DNA of 60,403 nt, taken from NCBI GenBank assembly GCA_013204595.1, contig JABMNK010000083.1, forward strand, positions 1 to 60,403. Direction: 5' to 3'. The notes below the pieces were generated by a model. That model saw only the letters and a list, made by a program, of their open reading frames with translations. It was not told the DNA's origin and made no database searches. Source of the stretch: Flammeovirgaceae bacterium (GTDB lineage: Bacteria > Bacteroidota > Bacteroidia > Cytophagales > Cyclobacteriaceae). Position 1 is the first letter of the stretch; each line of letters begins with the position of its first letter. The position numbers and the translations under genes were made by a program. This document shows, one piece after another, positions 8,816 through 16,668 of the stretch.

Positions 8816-10581
8816 ACCGCTACCTCTTTATATTGCATTTCATGGAGCTTCGCATAAAATCCATGCAGCTGCAACAAAGCTTCATGAGTCCCCATTTCTT
8901 TGATCTCGCCTTTATCCAAAACAATAATATTATCGGCTTTTTGAATAGTAGACAATCGATGGGCTACCACGATCGCCGTACGCCCTTTCATTAATTTGGC
9001 AATAGCAGCTTGTATCAATTCTTCTGTCCCCGAATCAACTGATGAAGTGGCCTCGTCGAGTACAATAATTTTAGGATCATAGACCATCGCACGCACAAAA
9101 GAAATTAACTGCCGCTGTCCCACTGATAAAGTAGCTCCTCGCTCCATGACATCATAATCAAACCCACCGGGCAACCGCTCAATAAAACCCCTAGCTCCAA
9201 CCAAATCTGCTGCTTCAATTACTTTTTCCCGAGATATATTGGGATTTTTAAGGGTAATATTATTAAAAATAGTGTCAGAAAATAGGAATACGTCTTGTAA
9301 GACTATTGCAATATTTTTGCGCAAATACGGTAGCTCATAGTGCTGTATTAATTCGTCATCGATCCTGATCTCACCTTGATTGATCTCATAAAATCTATTT
9401 AGTAAATTGACGATCGAACTTTTACCTGCACCTGTAGCGCCAACCAAGGCGAGGGTTTTACCTTGCTTAACTTCAAAAGATATGTTTTTAAGCACCCATT
9501 CTTCTTCATTATAGGCGAAAGATACTTTGTCAAATGTCACTTTTCCTTTGACCTCCTTTGATTTAAAAGTTCCTGTATTACTGATCTGCTCTCTGTTGTC
9601 AAGCAAGTCCGTAATTCGTTTGGCACAGACAATCCCCATTTGTAAGGTATTAAATCGATCAGCAATCATTCTGATCGGTCTAAAAAACATCTGAATGTAC
9701 ATGATAAAGGCAATCAGTACCCCTATCTCTACGCGTTCTTGAATAACTGCTCCTGCTCCGAACCAGACGACAAGACCGATACCTGAGGCTTGGATGATCT
9801 CAGCAACTGGAAAATAAATGGAATAATACATCACCGATTTAATATTGGCTTTGCGATGTTCCTTATTGATTTCTTTGAATTTTTTTAACTCTATCGCTTC
9901 ACTATTGAAGATTTGCACAATGCTCATCCCCGTAATGTGTTCTTGTACAAAAGTGTTGAGATTGGCGACCGCGGTTCGAACCGTGTTAAAGGAAACTTTG
10001 ATCTTCTCTTTGAAAATATACGTAGCCAATATCAGCAGTGGTAAGGTTGAAAGACTGATCAACGCCAACTTCCAATCTAGATAGAGCATAAATCCGAAAA
10101 TCACCAACAACTGAAGCAAATCCCCTATGATCGCAGCAACCCCTTGACTAAATACTTCGGCAAGTGTTTCAATATCCGATACGTTTCTGGTAACCAATCT
10201 CCCAATAGGCGTTTTATCAAAAAACTTCAATCGCAAACCTTGCAAATGCCTGAAAAGTTTAATCCGAATATCCTTAATAATGTATTGTCCCAAAACACCG
10301 GATAAGAAAGTATGTAGGTACTGAATAATTGATTGAATGACAAGTAAGCCCGTAAGGAGTAACATCATATTCAATAATCCCTGAAAATCTCTATTTGCTA
10401 TAGGTTCGTCAATGGTAAGCCTAATCACATATGGCCGGAGTGGCACTACTGCCGCCAACGCGATGGTCAGCAATACTAACATCCAAAATTGAAGCATATA
10501 AGGCTTTGCAAAAACAAATAACCTCCTCAAAATGGTCGAATCTACGATTGGTGCCTGTGTTGAAGTAATCTCTTTATTCAT
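8812..10581 (-). CDS. ABC exporter half-transporter, BmrD/YheH-like (non-canonical signature)
   Basis: A type IV ABC exporter half of 589 residues: transmembrane domain (about 20-320), then an ATPase domain with Walker A GATGAGKSS, Walker B LDEATSSVD with an intact catalytic glutamate (E510), and H-loop VVAHR. The signature is LSVGQ (485-489) instead of LSGGQ, followed by RQLISFVRA as in YheH/BmrD. A canonical Walker B with an altered signature is what the catalytic partner of a heterodimeric exporter carries, complementing the gene at 6484-8265. It overlaps truA by 4 nt (ATGA) upstream and the small membrane-protein gene by 4 nt downstream. Confidence 0.9.
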   Translation of the reverse strand: MNKEITSTQAPIVDSTILRRLFVFAKPYMLQFWMLVLLTIALAAVVPLRPYVIRLTIDEPIANRDFQGLLNMMLLLTGLLVIQSIIQYLHTFLSGVLGQYIIKDIRIKLFRHLQGLRLKFFDKTPIGRLVTRNVSDIETLAEVFSQGVAAIIGDLLQLLVIFGFMLYLDWKLALISLSTLPLLILATYIFKEKIKVSFNTVRTAVANLNTFVQEHITGMSIVQIFNSEAIELKKFKEINKEHRKANIKSVMYYSIYFPVAEIIQASGIGLVVWFGAGAVIQERVEIGVLIAFIMYIQMFFRPIRMIADRFNTLQMGIVCAKRITDLLDNREQISNTGTFKSKEVKGKVTFDKVSFAYNEEEWVLKNISFEVKQGKTLALVGATGAGKSSIVNLLNRFYEINQGEIRIDDELIQHYELPYLRKNIAIVLQDVFLFSDTIFNNITLKNPNISREKVIEAADLVGARGFIERLPGGFDYDVMERGATLSVGQRQLISFVRAMVYDPKIIVLDEATSSVDSGTEELIQAAIAKLMKGRTAIVVAHRLSTIQKADNIIVLDKGEIKEMGTHEALLQLHGFYAKLHEMQYKEVAV

Positions 10582-11330
10582 GCTTGGTCAATTTGATAAA
10601 TTTCTTTTGGATAAATCACCTCTGACAAGAATAGGCCACAAGCGGGCACAGAAACACCGGCTCCAGATCTATCTCTTTTTATCAATATATTTTGAAAATC
10701 TGCTATTGATAGCTTTTCGGTTCCCACCTCAATCAATGTTCCTACTAAGGCCCTAACCATCCCTCGAAGAAATCTGTTTGAGGTAACAAAAAAAGTATGG
10801 CCTTGCGCCGTCTGCTTCCAACTTGCTTTCATCAGCACACAATTAAAATTATTGACCTCTGTTTTGACCTTACTGAATGCTTCGAAATCTGTCCAATTTT
10901 CTAGTACTTCGCAGGCTATCGATATTTTATCCAAAGCTAATTCTGAATGCATAAAATAAGAAAATCCCTGCTTAAAAGGATTTTTAGATGCGTGCATATG
11001 GTATTGATAACTTCGCGAAACTGCATCAAACCTGGCATGCGCATCGGCCCTAACCAGATGTATTTTATTAATAGAAATGTCTTTGGGTAAATAAGCATTC
11101 AATTTATAGTGCAATCTTTCTTTATCTATCTCAGGTCCATCAAAATGGGCAAATTGCTGTGAGGCATGAACACCGGCATCAGTCCTACCACTACCCACGA
11201 TAGATGTGGGACTTCCGAGCAAATGTCCCAAGGCTTTTTCTATTACCTCTTGAACAGAAATTGCATTAGATTGCAATTGCCAGCCGTGGTATTGAGTTCC
11301 ATTATAGCTGATCTCGAGAAAATAGCGCAT
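10578..11330 (-). CDS. truA: tRNA pseudouridine(38-40) synthase TruA
   Basis: Converts uridines 38-40 of the tRNA anticodon stem to pseudouridine. The 250-residue protein has the N-terminal RYFLEISYNGTQYHGWQ segment and the catalytic aspartate D51 in GSGRTDAGVHA, then the second domain with SRSYQYHM and FLRGMVRALVGTLIEVG. ATG at 11330 is preferred to an upstream in-frame start at 11387 because homologs begin at this RYFLEISYNG-type sequence. It is first in a three-gene unit (truA, ABC half-transporter, membrane protein) joined by 4-nt overlaps, and diverges from the DUF4293 gene. Confidence 0.96.
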   Translation of the reverse strand: MRYFLEISYNGTQYHGWQLQSNAISVQEVIEKALGHLLGSPTSIVGSGRTDAGVHASQQFAHFDGPEIDKERLHYKLNAYLPKDISINKIHLVRADAHARFDAVSRSYQYHMHASKNPFKQGFSYFMHSELALDKISIACEVLENWTDFEAFSKVKTEVNNFNCVLMKASWKQTAQGHTFFVTSNRFLRGMVRALVGTLIEVGTEKLSIADFQNILIKRDRSGAGVSVPACGLFLSEVIYPKEIYQIDQA

Positions 11331-11401
11331 GTTGCAAAATAAAGCTAATCTATTTGTCTTTGTACAATCGGATGTATTCTTTTGCACAAATAATCCTTGT
11401 T

Positions 11402-11893
11402 ATGATTCAGCGACTTCAATCAATCTTTCTTTTCATTGCCGCCCTGTCTATGGGGCTTATCTTATTTTTTCCTATCTGGCAGAAATCCTCCTTGGAGCCG
11501 TCAGAAAGGGCTATATTGACTGCTTTTCACTTAAAATACGAAAGTAATGATGTTGATGCGGGTCAAGGTGAGGTCCTTTTTGAAAAGAATACCATTTACA
11601 TTGGTCTATTTGCTTTGATATCCACAGCCATCTCCATTTTTTCTATCTTTCAGTATAAAAACAGATTGTTTCAAATAAAACTCGGCGCACTGAATAGTTT
11701 GGTTATGGCCATTACCATGGGGATCGTTATTTACTTTATTTTTAAAGCAGAGCCTTTATTGGCCCAAGAATATCAAGGTAGTTACCTCTTTGGATTTTAT
11801 CTAATTGTATCTGGTATGATGAGCAATTTGGTATCCAATAGATTTATCCGAAGGGATGAGAAGCTAGTAAAAAGTATGGACCGAATTCGGTGA
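11402..11893 (+). CDS. DUF4293 membrane protein
   Basis: A 163-residue integral membrane protein with four hydrophobic segments (about 5-22, 62-80, 90-110 and 125-145). The start MIQRLQSIFLFIAALSMG is characteristic of DUF4293, a family of Bacteroidota often found beside truA and the ABC exporter, as here. No function is known. ATG at 11402 is the right start: the longer in-frame extension from 11354 would run back into the truA leader. It is divergently transcribed from truA with 71 nt between starts. Confidence 0.85.
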   Translation: MIQRLQSIFLFIAALSMGLILFFPIWQKSSLEPSERAILTAFHLKYESNDVDAGQGEVLFEKNTIYIGLFALISTAISIFSIFQYKNRLFQIKLGALNSLVMAITMGIVIYFIFKAEPLLAQEYQGSYLFGFYLIVSGMMSNLVSNRFIRRDEKLVKSMDRIR

Positions 11894-12024
11894 GACGCTT
11901 TCTTTGAATTATCTACTCTTTTTGACATAAATTCTGACAAGTTGACACGTTCTTGTGCCATTTTCTTCTGTGGAATAATATTTGATACTTGCTGCTCATT
12001 ACAGAACTAATTTAGTTAACGCAA

Positions 12025-13914
12025 ATGCAAGAAAAAGGTAATATTTCCATACATACAGAGAACATCTTCCCTATCATTAAGAAGTTCTTATATTCTGACC
12101 ATGAAATCTTTTTAAGAGAGTTGGTATCTAATGCCGTAGACGCATCCCAAAAATTAAAGCGTCTTGCCGCCCTTGGCGAATATACGCAGGAAGTCGGCTC
12201 ACTCATGGTGGAGGTTGTGATAAATAAAAAGAAGAAAACCATTTCCATAACTGATCACGGCATCGGTATGACCGCCGAGGAAATTAAAAAGTACATCAAT
12301 CAAATTGCTTTTTCAGGAGCTGCTGAATTTGTTGAAAAATACAAGGATAAGGGCGAAGATCAACAAATTATCGGTCACTTTGGGTTAGGTTTTTATTCTG
12401 CCTTCATGGTTTCCAAAAAAGTAGAAATAGACACCCTTTCCTTTAAAGAAGGATCTGAACCTGCCAAATGGATTTGTGATGGTGAAACCGAGTTTGAAAT
12501 AAAATCTTCAAAAAAGAAAACAAGGGGTACTACGATCACGTTACATATAGCAGAAGATTCCGAAGAATTTTTGGAGGACGCCAGGGTACAAAGTGTTTTG
12601 GACAAATACGGTAAATTTCTTCCTATCCCCATCAAATTTGGCACCAAAGAGGAAAGTGTTTCTGACGGAAAAGATAAGGATGACAAACCAAAATATAAAA
12701 CCATAAAAAAGGACAATATCATTAATGATACTGAGCCTATTTGGACCAAAAGCCCAAAGGATCTGAAGGATGAGGACTATTTGAAATTTTACAAAGAGCT
12801 ATATCCGTTTAGTGAAGATCCTCTTTTCTGGATTCATCTAAATGTAGATTATCCCTTTAATCTCACTGGTATTTTGTACTTTCCTAAACTTAAAAAGGAC
12901 TTGGAAATGCAACGCAACAAAATCCAGTTGTACTCCAGACAGGTATTTATTACCGATGAAGTAAAAAATGTAGTTCCTGAATTTTTGCAACTATTACATG
13001 GGGTGATTGATTCCCCCGACATTCCTCTAAACGTATCAAGAAGTTATTTGCAAGCGGATGGAAATGTCAAAAAAATCAATGGCTATATCACCAAAAAAGT
13101 AGCAGATAAATTGGCCGAGCTTTTTAGAGATGACCGAACAGGTTTCGAGCAGAAATGGAATGATATTGGTGTTTTCGTAAAGTATGGAATGATCTCGGAA
13201 GAGAAATTTAATGAAAAAGCGAAAGATTTTGTCCTCTTCAAAAATACAGAATCGAAGCTTTTCACGATCGAGGAATACAAAAAGCATATAGAGGCAAATC
13301 AAACCAATAAAGAAAAGCAAAAGGTAGTTTTATATACGTCCAATGAAGATCAACAACATAGTTATATTGATGCTGCTCAAAAGCGCAGATTTGACGTATT
13401 GGTATTAAATGAGATCCTAGATAGTCATTTTATCAATCATTGTGAACAAAAATTTGAAGTCACTTTTAAAAGAGTAGACGCCGATGTTGTTGATAAATTA
13501 ATCGATAAAGGAGAAGCCACGACCTCTGTTTTAAGCGAGAAAGAAGAAGTCGCTGTTAAGGAAGTTTTTGAAAAGGCAATTGACAATAAAAACAATTCTG
13601 TCAGCATAGAAACTATGGCTACAGATGACTTGCCCGTGACCATCACGCTACCGGAATTTATGCGGAGAATGAAGGATATGCAAGCTGCCGGAGGTGGCGG
13701 TCCCATGATGTTTGGTGATTTTCCTCTCAATCTTTCGGTGGCCATCAACGCCAATCATCCGATTGTTCAAAAAATCCTTTCGGCAAAAAAAGATGAGAAA
13801 AAAGTTGACTTGGCCAAACAAGCCTATGACCTAGCTTTATTATCACAAGGACTGCTTACAGGAAAAGCACTCACCGACTTTATTAAACGTAGTGTCGACT
13901 TGGCAACCAAGTAA
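12025..13914 (+). CDS. htpG: Molecular chaperone HtpG (bacterial Hsp90)
   Basis: ATP-dependent dimeric cytosolic chaperone of 629 residues, normal for HtpG. The GHKL ATPase domain (about 1-230) shows LRELVSNAVDAS, the DHGIGM loop, and GHFGLGFYSAFMV (the glycine-rich lid); the middle domain contains FPLNL/SRSYLQ-type conserved stretches (DIPLNVSRSYLQ) and the C-terminal part the dimerisation region. A charged linker (DGKDKDDKPKYKTIKKD) separates N and middle domains as expected. The gene is monocistronic: it has its own 131-nt upstream spacer, which carries three TGACA copies (from 11923, 11935 and 11943) and a TAATATTTG box near 11975, and a strong terminator downstream. Confidence 0.97.
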   Translation: MQEKGNISIHTENIFPIIKKFLYSDHEIFLRELVSNAVDASQKLKRLAALGEYTQEVGSLMVEVVINKKKKTISITDHGIGMTAEEIKKYINQIAFSGAAEFVEKYKDKGEDQQIIGHFGLGFYSAFMVSKKVEIDTLSFKEGSEPAKWICDGETEFEIKSSKKKTRGTTITLHIAEDSEEFLEDARVQSVLDKYGKFLPIPIKFGTKEESVSDGKDKDDKPKYKTIKKDNIINDTEPIWTKSPKDLKDEDYLKFYKELYPFSEDPLFWIHLNVDYPFNLTGILYFPKLKKDLEMQRNKIQLYSRQVFITDEVKNVVPEFLQLLHGVIDSPDIPLNVSRSYLQADGNVKKINGYITKKVADKLAELFRDDRTGFEQKWNDIGVFVKYGMISEEKFNEKAKDFVLFKNTESKLFTIEEYKKHIEANQTNKEKQKVVLYTSNEDQQHSYIDAAQKRRFDVLVLNEILDSHFINHCEQKFEVTFKRVDADVVDKLIDKGEATTSVLSEKEEVAVKEVFEKAIDNKNNSVSIETMATDDLPVTITLPEFMRRMKDMQAAGGGGPMMFGDFPLNLSVAINANHPIVQKILSAKKDEKKVDLAKQAYDLALLSQGLLTGKALTDFIKRSVDLATK

Positions 13915-13920
13915 TCAATA

Positions 13921-13955
13921 AAAAAGTCCACAGAAATTATTCTGTGGACTTTTTT
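13921..13955 (+). terminator. Rho-independent terminator after htpG
   Basis: A perfect 15-bp stem: left arm AAAAAGTCCACAGAA (13921-13935), loop ATTA, right arm TTCTGTGGACTTTTT (13940-13954), followed by another T. The A/T ends make it able to work in both directions, but only htpG reads into it. It lies 7 nt after the htpG stop. Confidence 0.9.
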
Positions 13956-14065
13956 ACTTAGTCACACAGAATTCGCTGATGACTAATGGTAACATTAAAA
14001 AATAATTTTCCGGTATTTACACGCGTAATCAACAATTTATTAAATTGATTTGCGTTAGCATCGCC

Positions 14066-14899
14066 ATGAAAGTCTATCTATTTTTTCTTTGTTCCTTTTT
14101 TACAATTTCACTAAATGCTCAGGATGCCGCAATTGTAGACTTGTTCAAAGTGGCCTATGATACCCCCTTGACTATTGAACTTAATGACCTCAATTCCTCA
14201 GAAGACCACGAGCCGCTTGAGGAAATCAAAAAAATAAAATCGGTCAATCCGAATGTTTACTACGGCATTAAATCAAAAAAAGGGTTTACAAAAAATGTCA
14301 AAGGTAAAAATGCAACCACGGAACTCTTCTTCTTTTTGAGCCCCGAAGACTTTGAAGACCCCACTACTTTTGATCAAAATTTCTATTATTTCGATCGAAA
14401 AAAAAAGAAAATAGTTAACTCAAAAAATATTCCAAAAAATCAGCAAATAGGCCTCTTACACGGACAATACGTCAGAAAAATTAACGACCAAATCATTGAG
14501 AAAGGATATTACTACAAAGGGAAAAAACACATGCGTTGGATCTTGCTGGATCGCAATGATATTCTACAAAACAAGGAAATCTATTGGAAAGGGTGGACCC
14601 AAGAGTCTTTACTCCGCTTTTATGACAAAAAAAGAACGCATTTAAGGGAGGTAATTCCTATCCACTTCGGAGATAGACAGGGCACCTACTACGCCTTTCA
14701 TTCTGACGGTGTGGTCGCCGCAACCGGAGAATATCGGTTTAACGAAAAAATCGGCATGTGGAAAGAATATTATCCAAATAAAAAACTAAAAAGAGAAATC
14801 AAATATCCAAATGAACCTTACGATCGAACAACCCCAGCGCTAATTACTAGAGAATGGAACGACAAGGGAACCCTCATTTATGATGTCAAAAAACCCTAA
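14066..14899 (+). CDS. Exported MORN/YwqK-like hypothetical protein
   Basis: A 277-residue exported protein; the first 20 residues (MKVYLFFLCSFFTISLNAQD) form a signal peptide with likely cleavage after NAQ. The C-terminal third contains MORN-variant motifs as in YwqK-type proteins: GTYYAFHSDGVVAATGEYRF, then GMWKEYYPNKKLKREIKYP. Such repeats are frequent in secreted Bacteroidota proteins of unknown role. ATG at 14066 is chosen over an in-frame upstream start because it begins the signal peptide. Its TAA and the TAG of the convergent acyltransferase gene overlap (14896-14899), leaving no room for a terminator. Confidence 0.75.
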   Translation: MKVYLFFLCSFFTISLNAQDAAIVDLFKVAYDTPLTIELNDLNSSEDHEPLEEIKKIKSVNPNVYYGIKSKKGFTKNVKGKNATTELFFFLSPEDFEDPTTFDQNFYYFDRKKKKIVNSKNIPKNQQIGLLHGQYVRKINDQIIEKGYYYKGKKHMRWILLDRNDILQNKEIYWKGWTQESLLRFYDKKRTHLREVIPIHFGDRQGTYYAFHSDGVVAATGEYRFNEKIGMWKEYYPNKKLKREIKYPNEPYDRTTPALITREWNDKGTLIYDVKKP

Positions 14900-15945
14900 T
14901 GTTGGACATTGGACCATTTGATCAAATATTGACGTAAATAGAGTAATGACACCCCAGATAGTGTAATAGCAAAGCCCCATTGTGCTCCCAGTAAATAACT
15001 ACTAGTTACCCAAATTAAGAAATACCAAATCGGAAAAATAATCAATGCAGTAGCCCACTTTATAGAGCCGTAAAATACAATGTCCTTAATTCCCCCTAAA
15101 ATAATTTGTAACAAGAGCAACGGTCCAAAATTAAAGATGCCCAATACCTTCCCCAAAAAATAGATACTTCGATTGGGTTTGCTCATCGTATGTAAGGCTT
15201 CCTGGGTAGTCAGTTGCTCCTTCATTTCATGAAAAGAGAGCGATTCATTAAGCCGGTTGATCTTTTTGATTTGATCATCATAAGTCAAGTTGTTTTCAGG
15301 AATTAACAAACACGATTTCATGCCCTCGGCGATGGCCTCCTTTAATTGATTAACCCCCTTGGCGCCATGTTCTAGATACAAATCAAAATATAATTTAACG
15401 CTAATTGCATTCCCATATACGACAGATACTTTGTGCAAGGGTCGCTGGTGATGATAATAATTAATCCCTACGGGAACGATCATCACATCAAGTTGCTTCA
15501 TTTTTGTCTGTGCTTCGAGGGCCATTCTCGCACTCCCCTTTGAAATTGATCGTAAATAATAATCATTTCCATGATTCCCTTCTGAAAATATCGTCACCGC
15601 ACTGCTGTCATTCAAAGCTTCATTAATTTTTTTAAAGGGCTCTTCATTTTTGGCTAGCTGATCATACCCATCTCTTATTCTGTAGATTGGGATCATTTTG
15701 ATAGCGTCCATGAACCATTTGAATAATGGCTTAAAAACATCTGCTCGCGTAATCGAATAGGTTATTTTAGGAGATAAATTCCCTACAATTAATGCATCCA
15801 TAAATGCATTCTGATGATTTACCGAATAAATAACTGGGTGTTCTTTCGGTATCCGCTCAATTCCTCTAACTTCTACTTTGCCAAAATATAGCCGCGTAAT
15901 AAGCTTAGAATAATTAGATATGAAGAAATATACCAAATTTTTCAT
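14896..15945 (-). CDS. PlsC-type glycerolipid acyltransferase
   Basis: A 349-residue membrane-associated acyltransferase, likely transferring acyl groups to a lysophosphatidate or glycerol 3-phosphate. The PlsC/LPLAT domain spans about 20-210: VNHQNAFMDAL (about 43-53; the His and Asp are separated by five residues rather than the classical four), FSEGNHGNDYY (the EGxH-like substrate loop, residues about 120-130) and VPVGINYYHH. The C-terminal part (about 265-335) has two or three hydrophobic segments, a layout seen in larger Bacteroidota acyltransferases. Whether it acts on phospholipids or another acceptor cannot be told from sequence. Confidence 0.85.
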   Translation of the reverse strand: MKNLVYFFISNYSKLITRLYFGKVEVRGIERIPKEHPVIYSVNHQNAFMDALIVGNLSPKITYSITRADVFKPLFKWFMDAIKMIPIYRIRDGYDQLAKNEEPFKKINEALNDSSAVTIFSEGNHGNDYYLRSISKGSARMALEAQTKMKQLDVMIVPVGINYYHHQRPLHKVSVVYGNAISVKLYFDLYLEHGAKGVNQLKEAIAEGMKSCLLIPENNLTYDDQIKKINRLNESLSFHEMKEQLTTQEALHTMSKPNRSIYFLGKVLGIFNFGPLLLLQIILGGIKDIVFYGSIKWATALIIFPIWYFLIWVTSSYLLGAQWGFAITLSGVSLLYLRQYLIKWSNVQH

Positions 15946-16668
15946 TTTTTTTTAAAAGTTATACGACTCCCTCTTCGTTAAAATACCGATGACCCCAATG
16001 CAGTCATGTTCTAAGTTCCTCAGAAAAAGCTATTTTTTTTTATTTCAGCCAGACAATATACTCACCAATAACATACCTTCAAAGCTAGCGCATTATGGAT
16101 GATGAGTAACAACGCAACCTATTGTGCAAGTATGACATAGTTTGAGCTAATTGACAAAAACAAAATGTCAAGAAAAACAATCATTGTGAGAAATTCAAAA
16201 TGGGATTTTACCAAATATCCCTATCCCTATCCCTACTACTGATAACAATTTCGTATAAGTATTTCTACCATGAAGGAAATTAAAGGAGAGGTGAAATCGC
16301 TGAAAAATATAAAAAAAATTCAATTTAGGAAGGCATAGTTAATGTCGAATGTACTATAAAACCCCTCAGGTGAAATTAATGGGCCTACAAGAACGCTTGT
16401 TAAGTGTAATCCCATAGTAAACACGATTTCTTTTTGAAAAGGCAAGGCCCTATAGCCAAAGTCTCCTGCACAGAAGTCCTCCATAGTACCCCGATTGAGA
16501 GTAATCATAAATTGACCATTAAATAACTAGGCAGTGAGGGCCGTATACAAATCAATTTAACTTTCACTGCTCATAACAAACTTTAAAAAATGAAATTTGA
16601 TAATAAATTAAAACTGCCTTGCGCTCTGGATTACCAGTAATTAAATTACAGCTTTACAATAAGTATCA
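15946..16668. other. 723-nt intergenic gap between divergent genes
   Basis: No convincing gene. The only notable reading frame is on the minus strand at 16320-16508 (62 residues, described separately). A run of three ATCCCT units occurs at 16216-16233. The gap must hold the promoters of the acyltransferase (minus) and the branching enzyme (plus), but no clear TAnnTTTG box was found. Confidence 0.6.
16320..16508 (-). pseudogene. Possible gene remnant with beta-barrel-like ending
   Basis: A 62-codon frame, preceded by an in-frame TAG six codons upstream. Its translation, ending GFYSTFDINYAFLN, alternates polar and hydrophobic residues and ends with aromatic strands as outer-membrane barrels do. 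It is too short to be a working barrel and has no signal peptide. It may be the tail of a decayed gene or simply chance; not recognised. Confidence 0.2.

Noticed and set aside
11941-11983. A sigma-70-type -35/-10 promoter for htpG (TTGACA ... TAATAT)
   Set aside because: The boxes are about 27 nt apart, too far, and the consensus is not the usual one for this phylum; left as an observation only.
16216-16233. ATCCCT microsatellite or array
   Set aside because: Only three units, too few to be significant; no CRISPR-like spacing was found anywhere.
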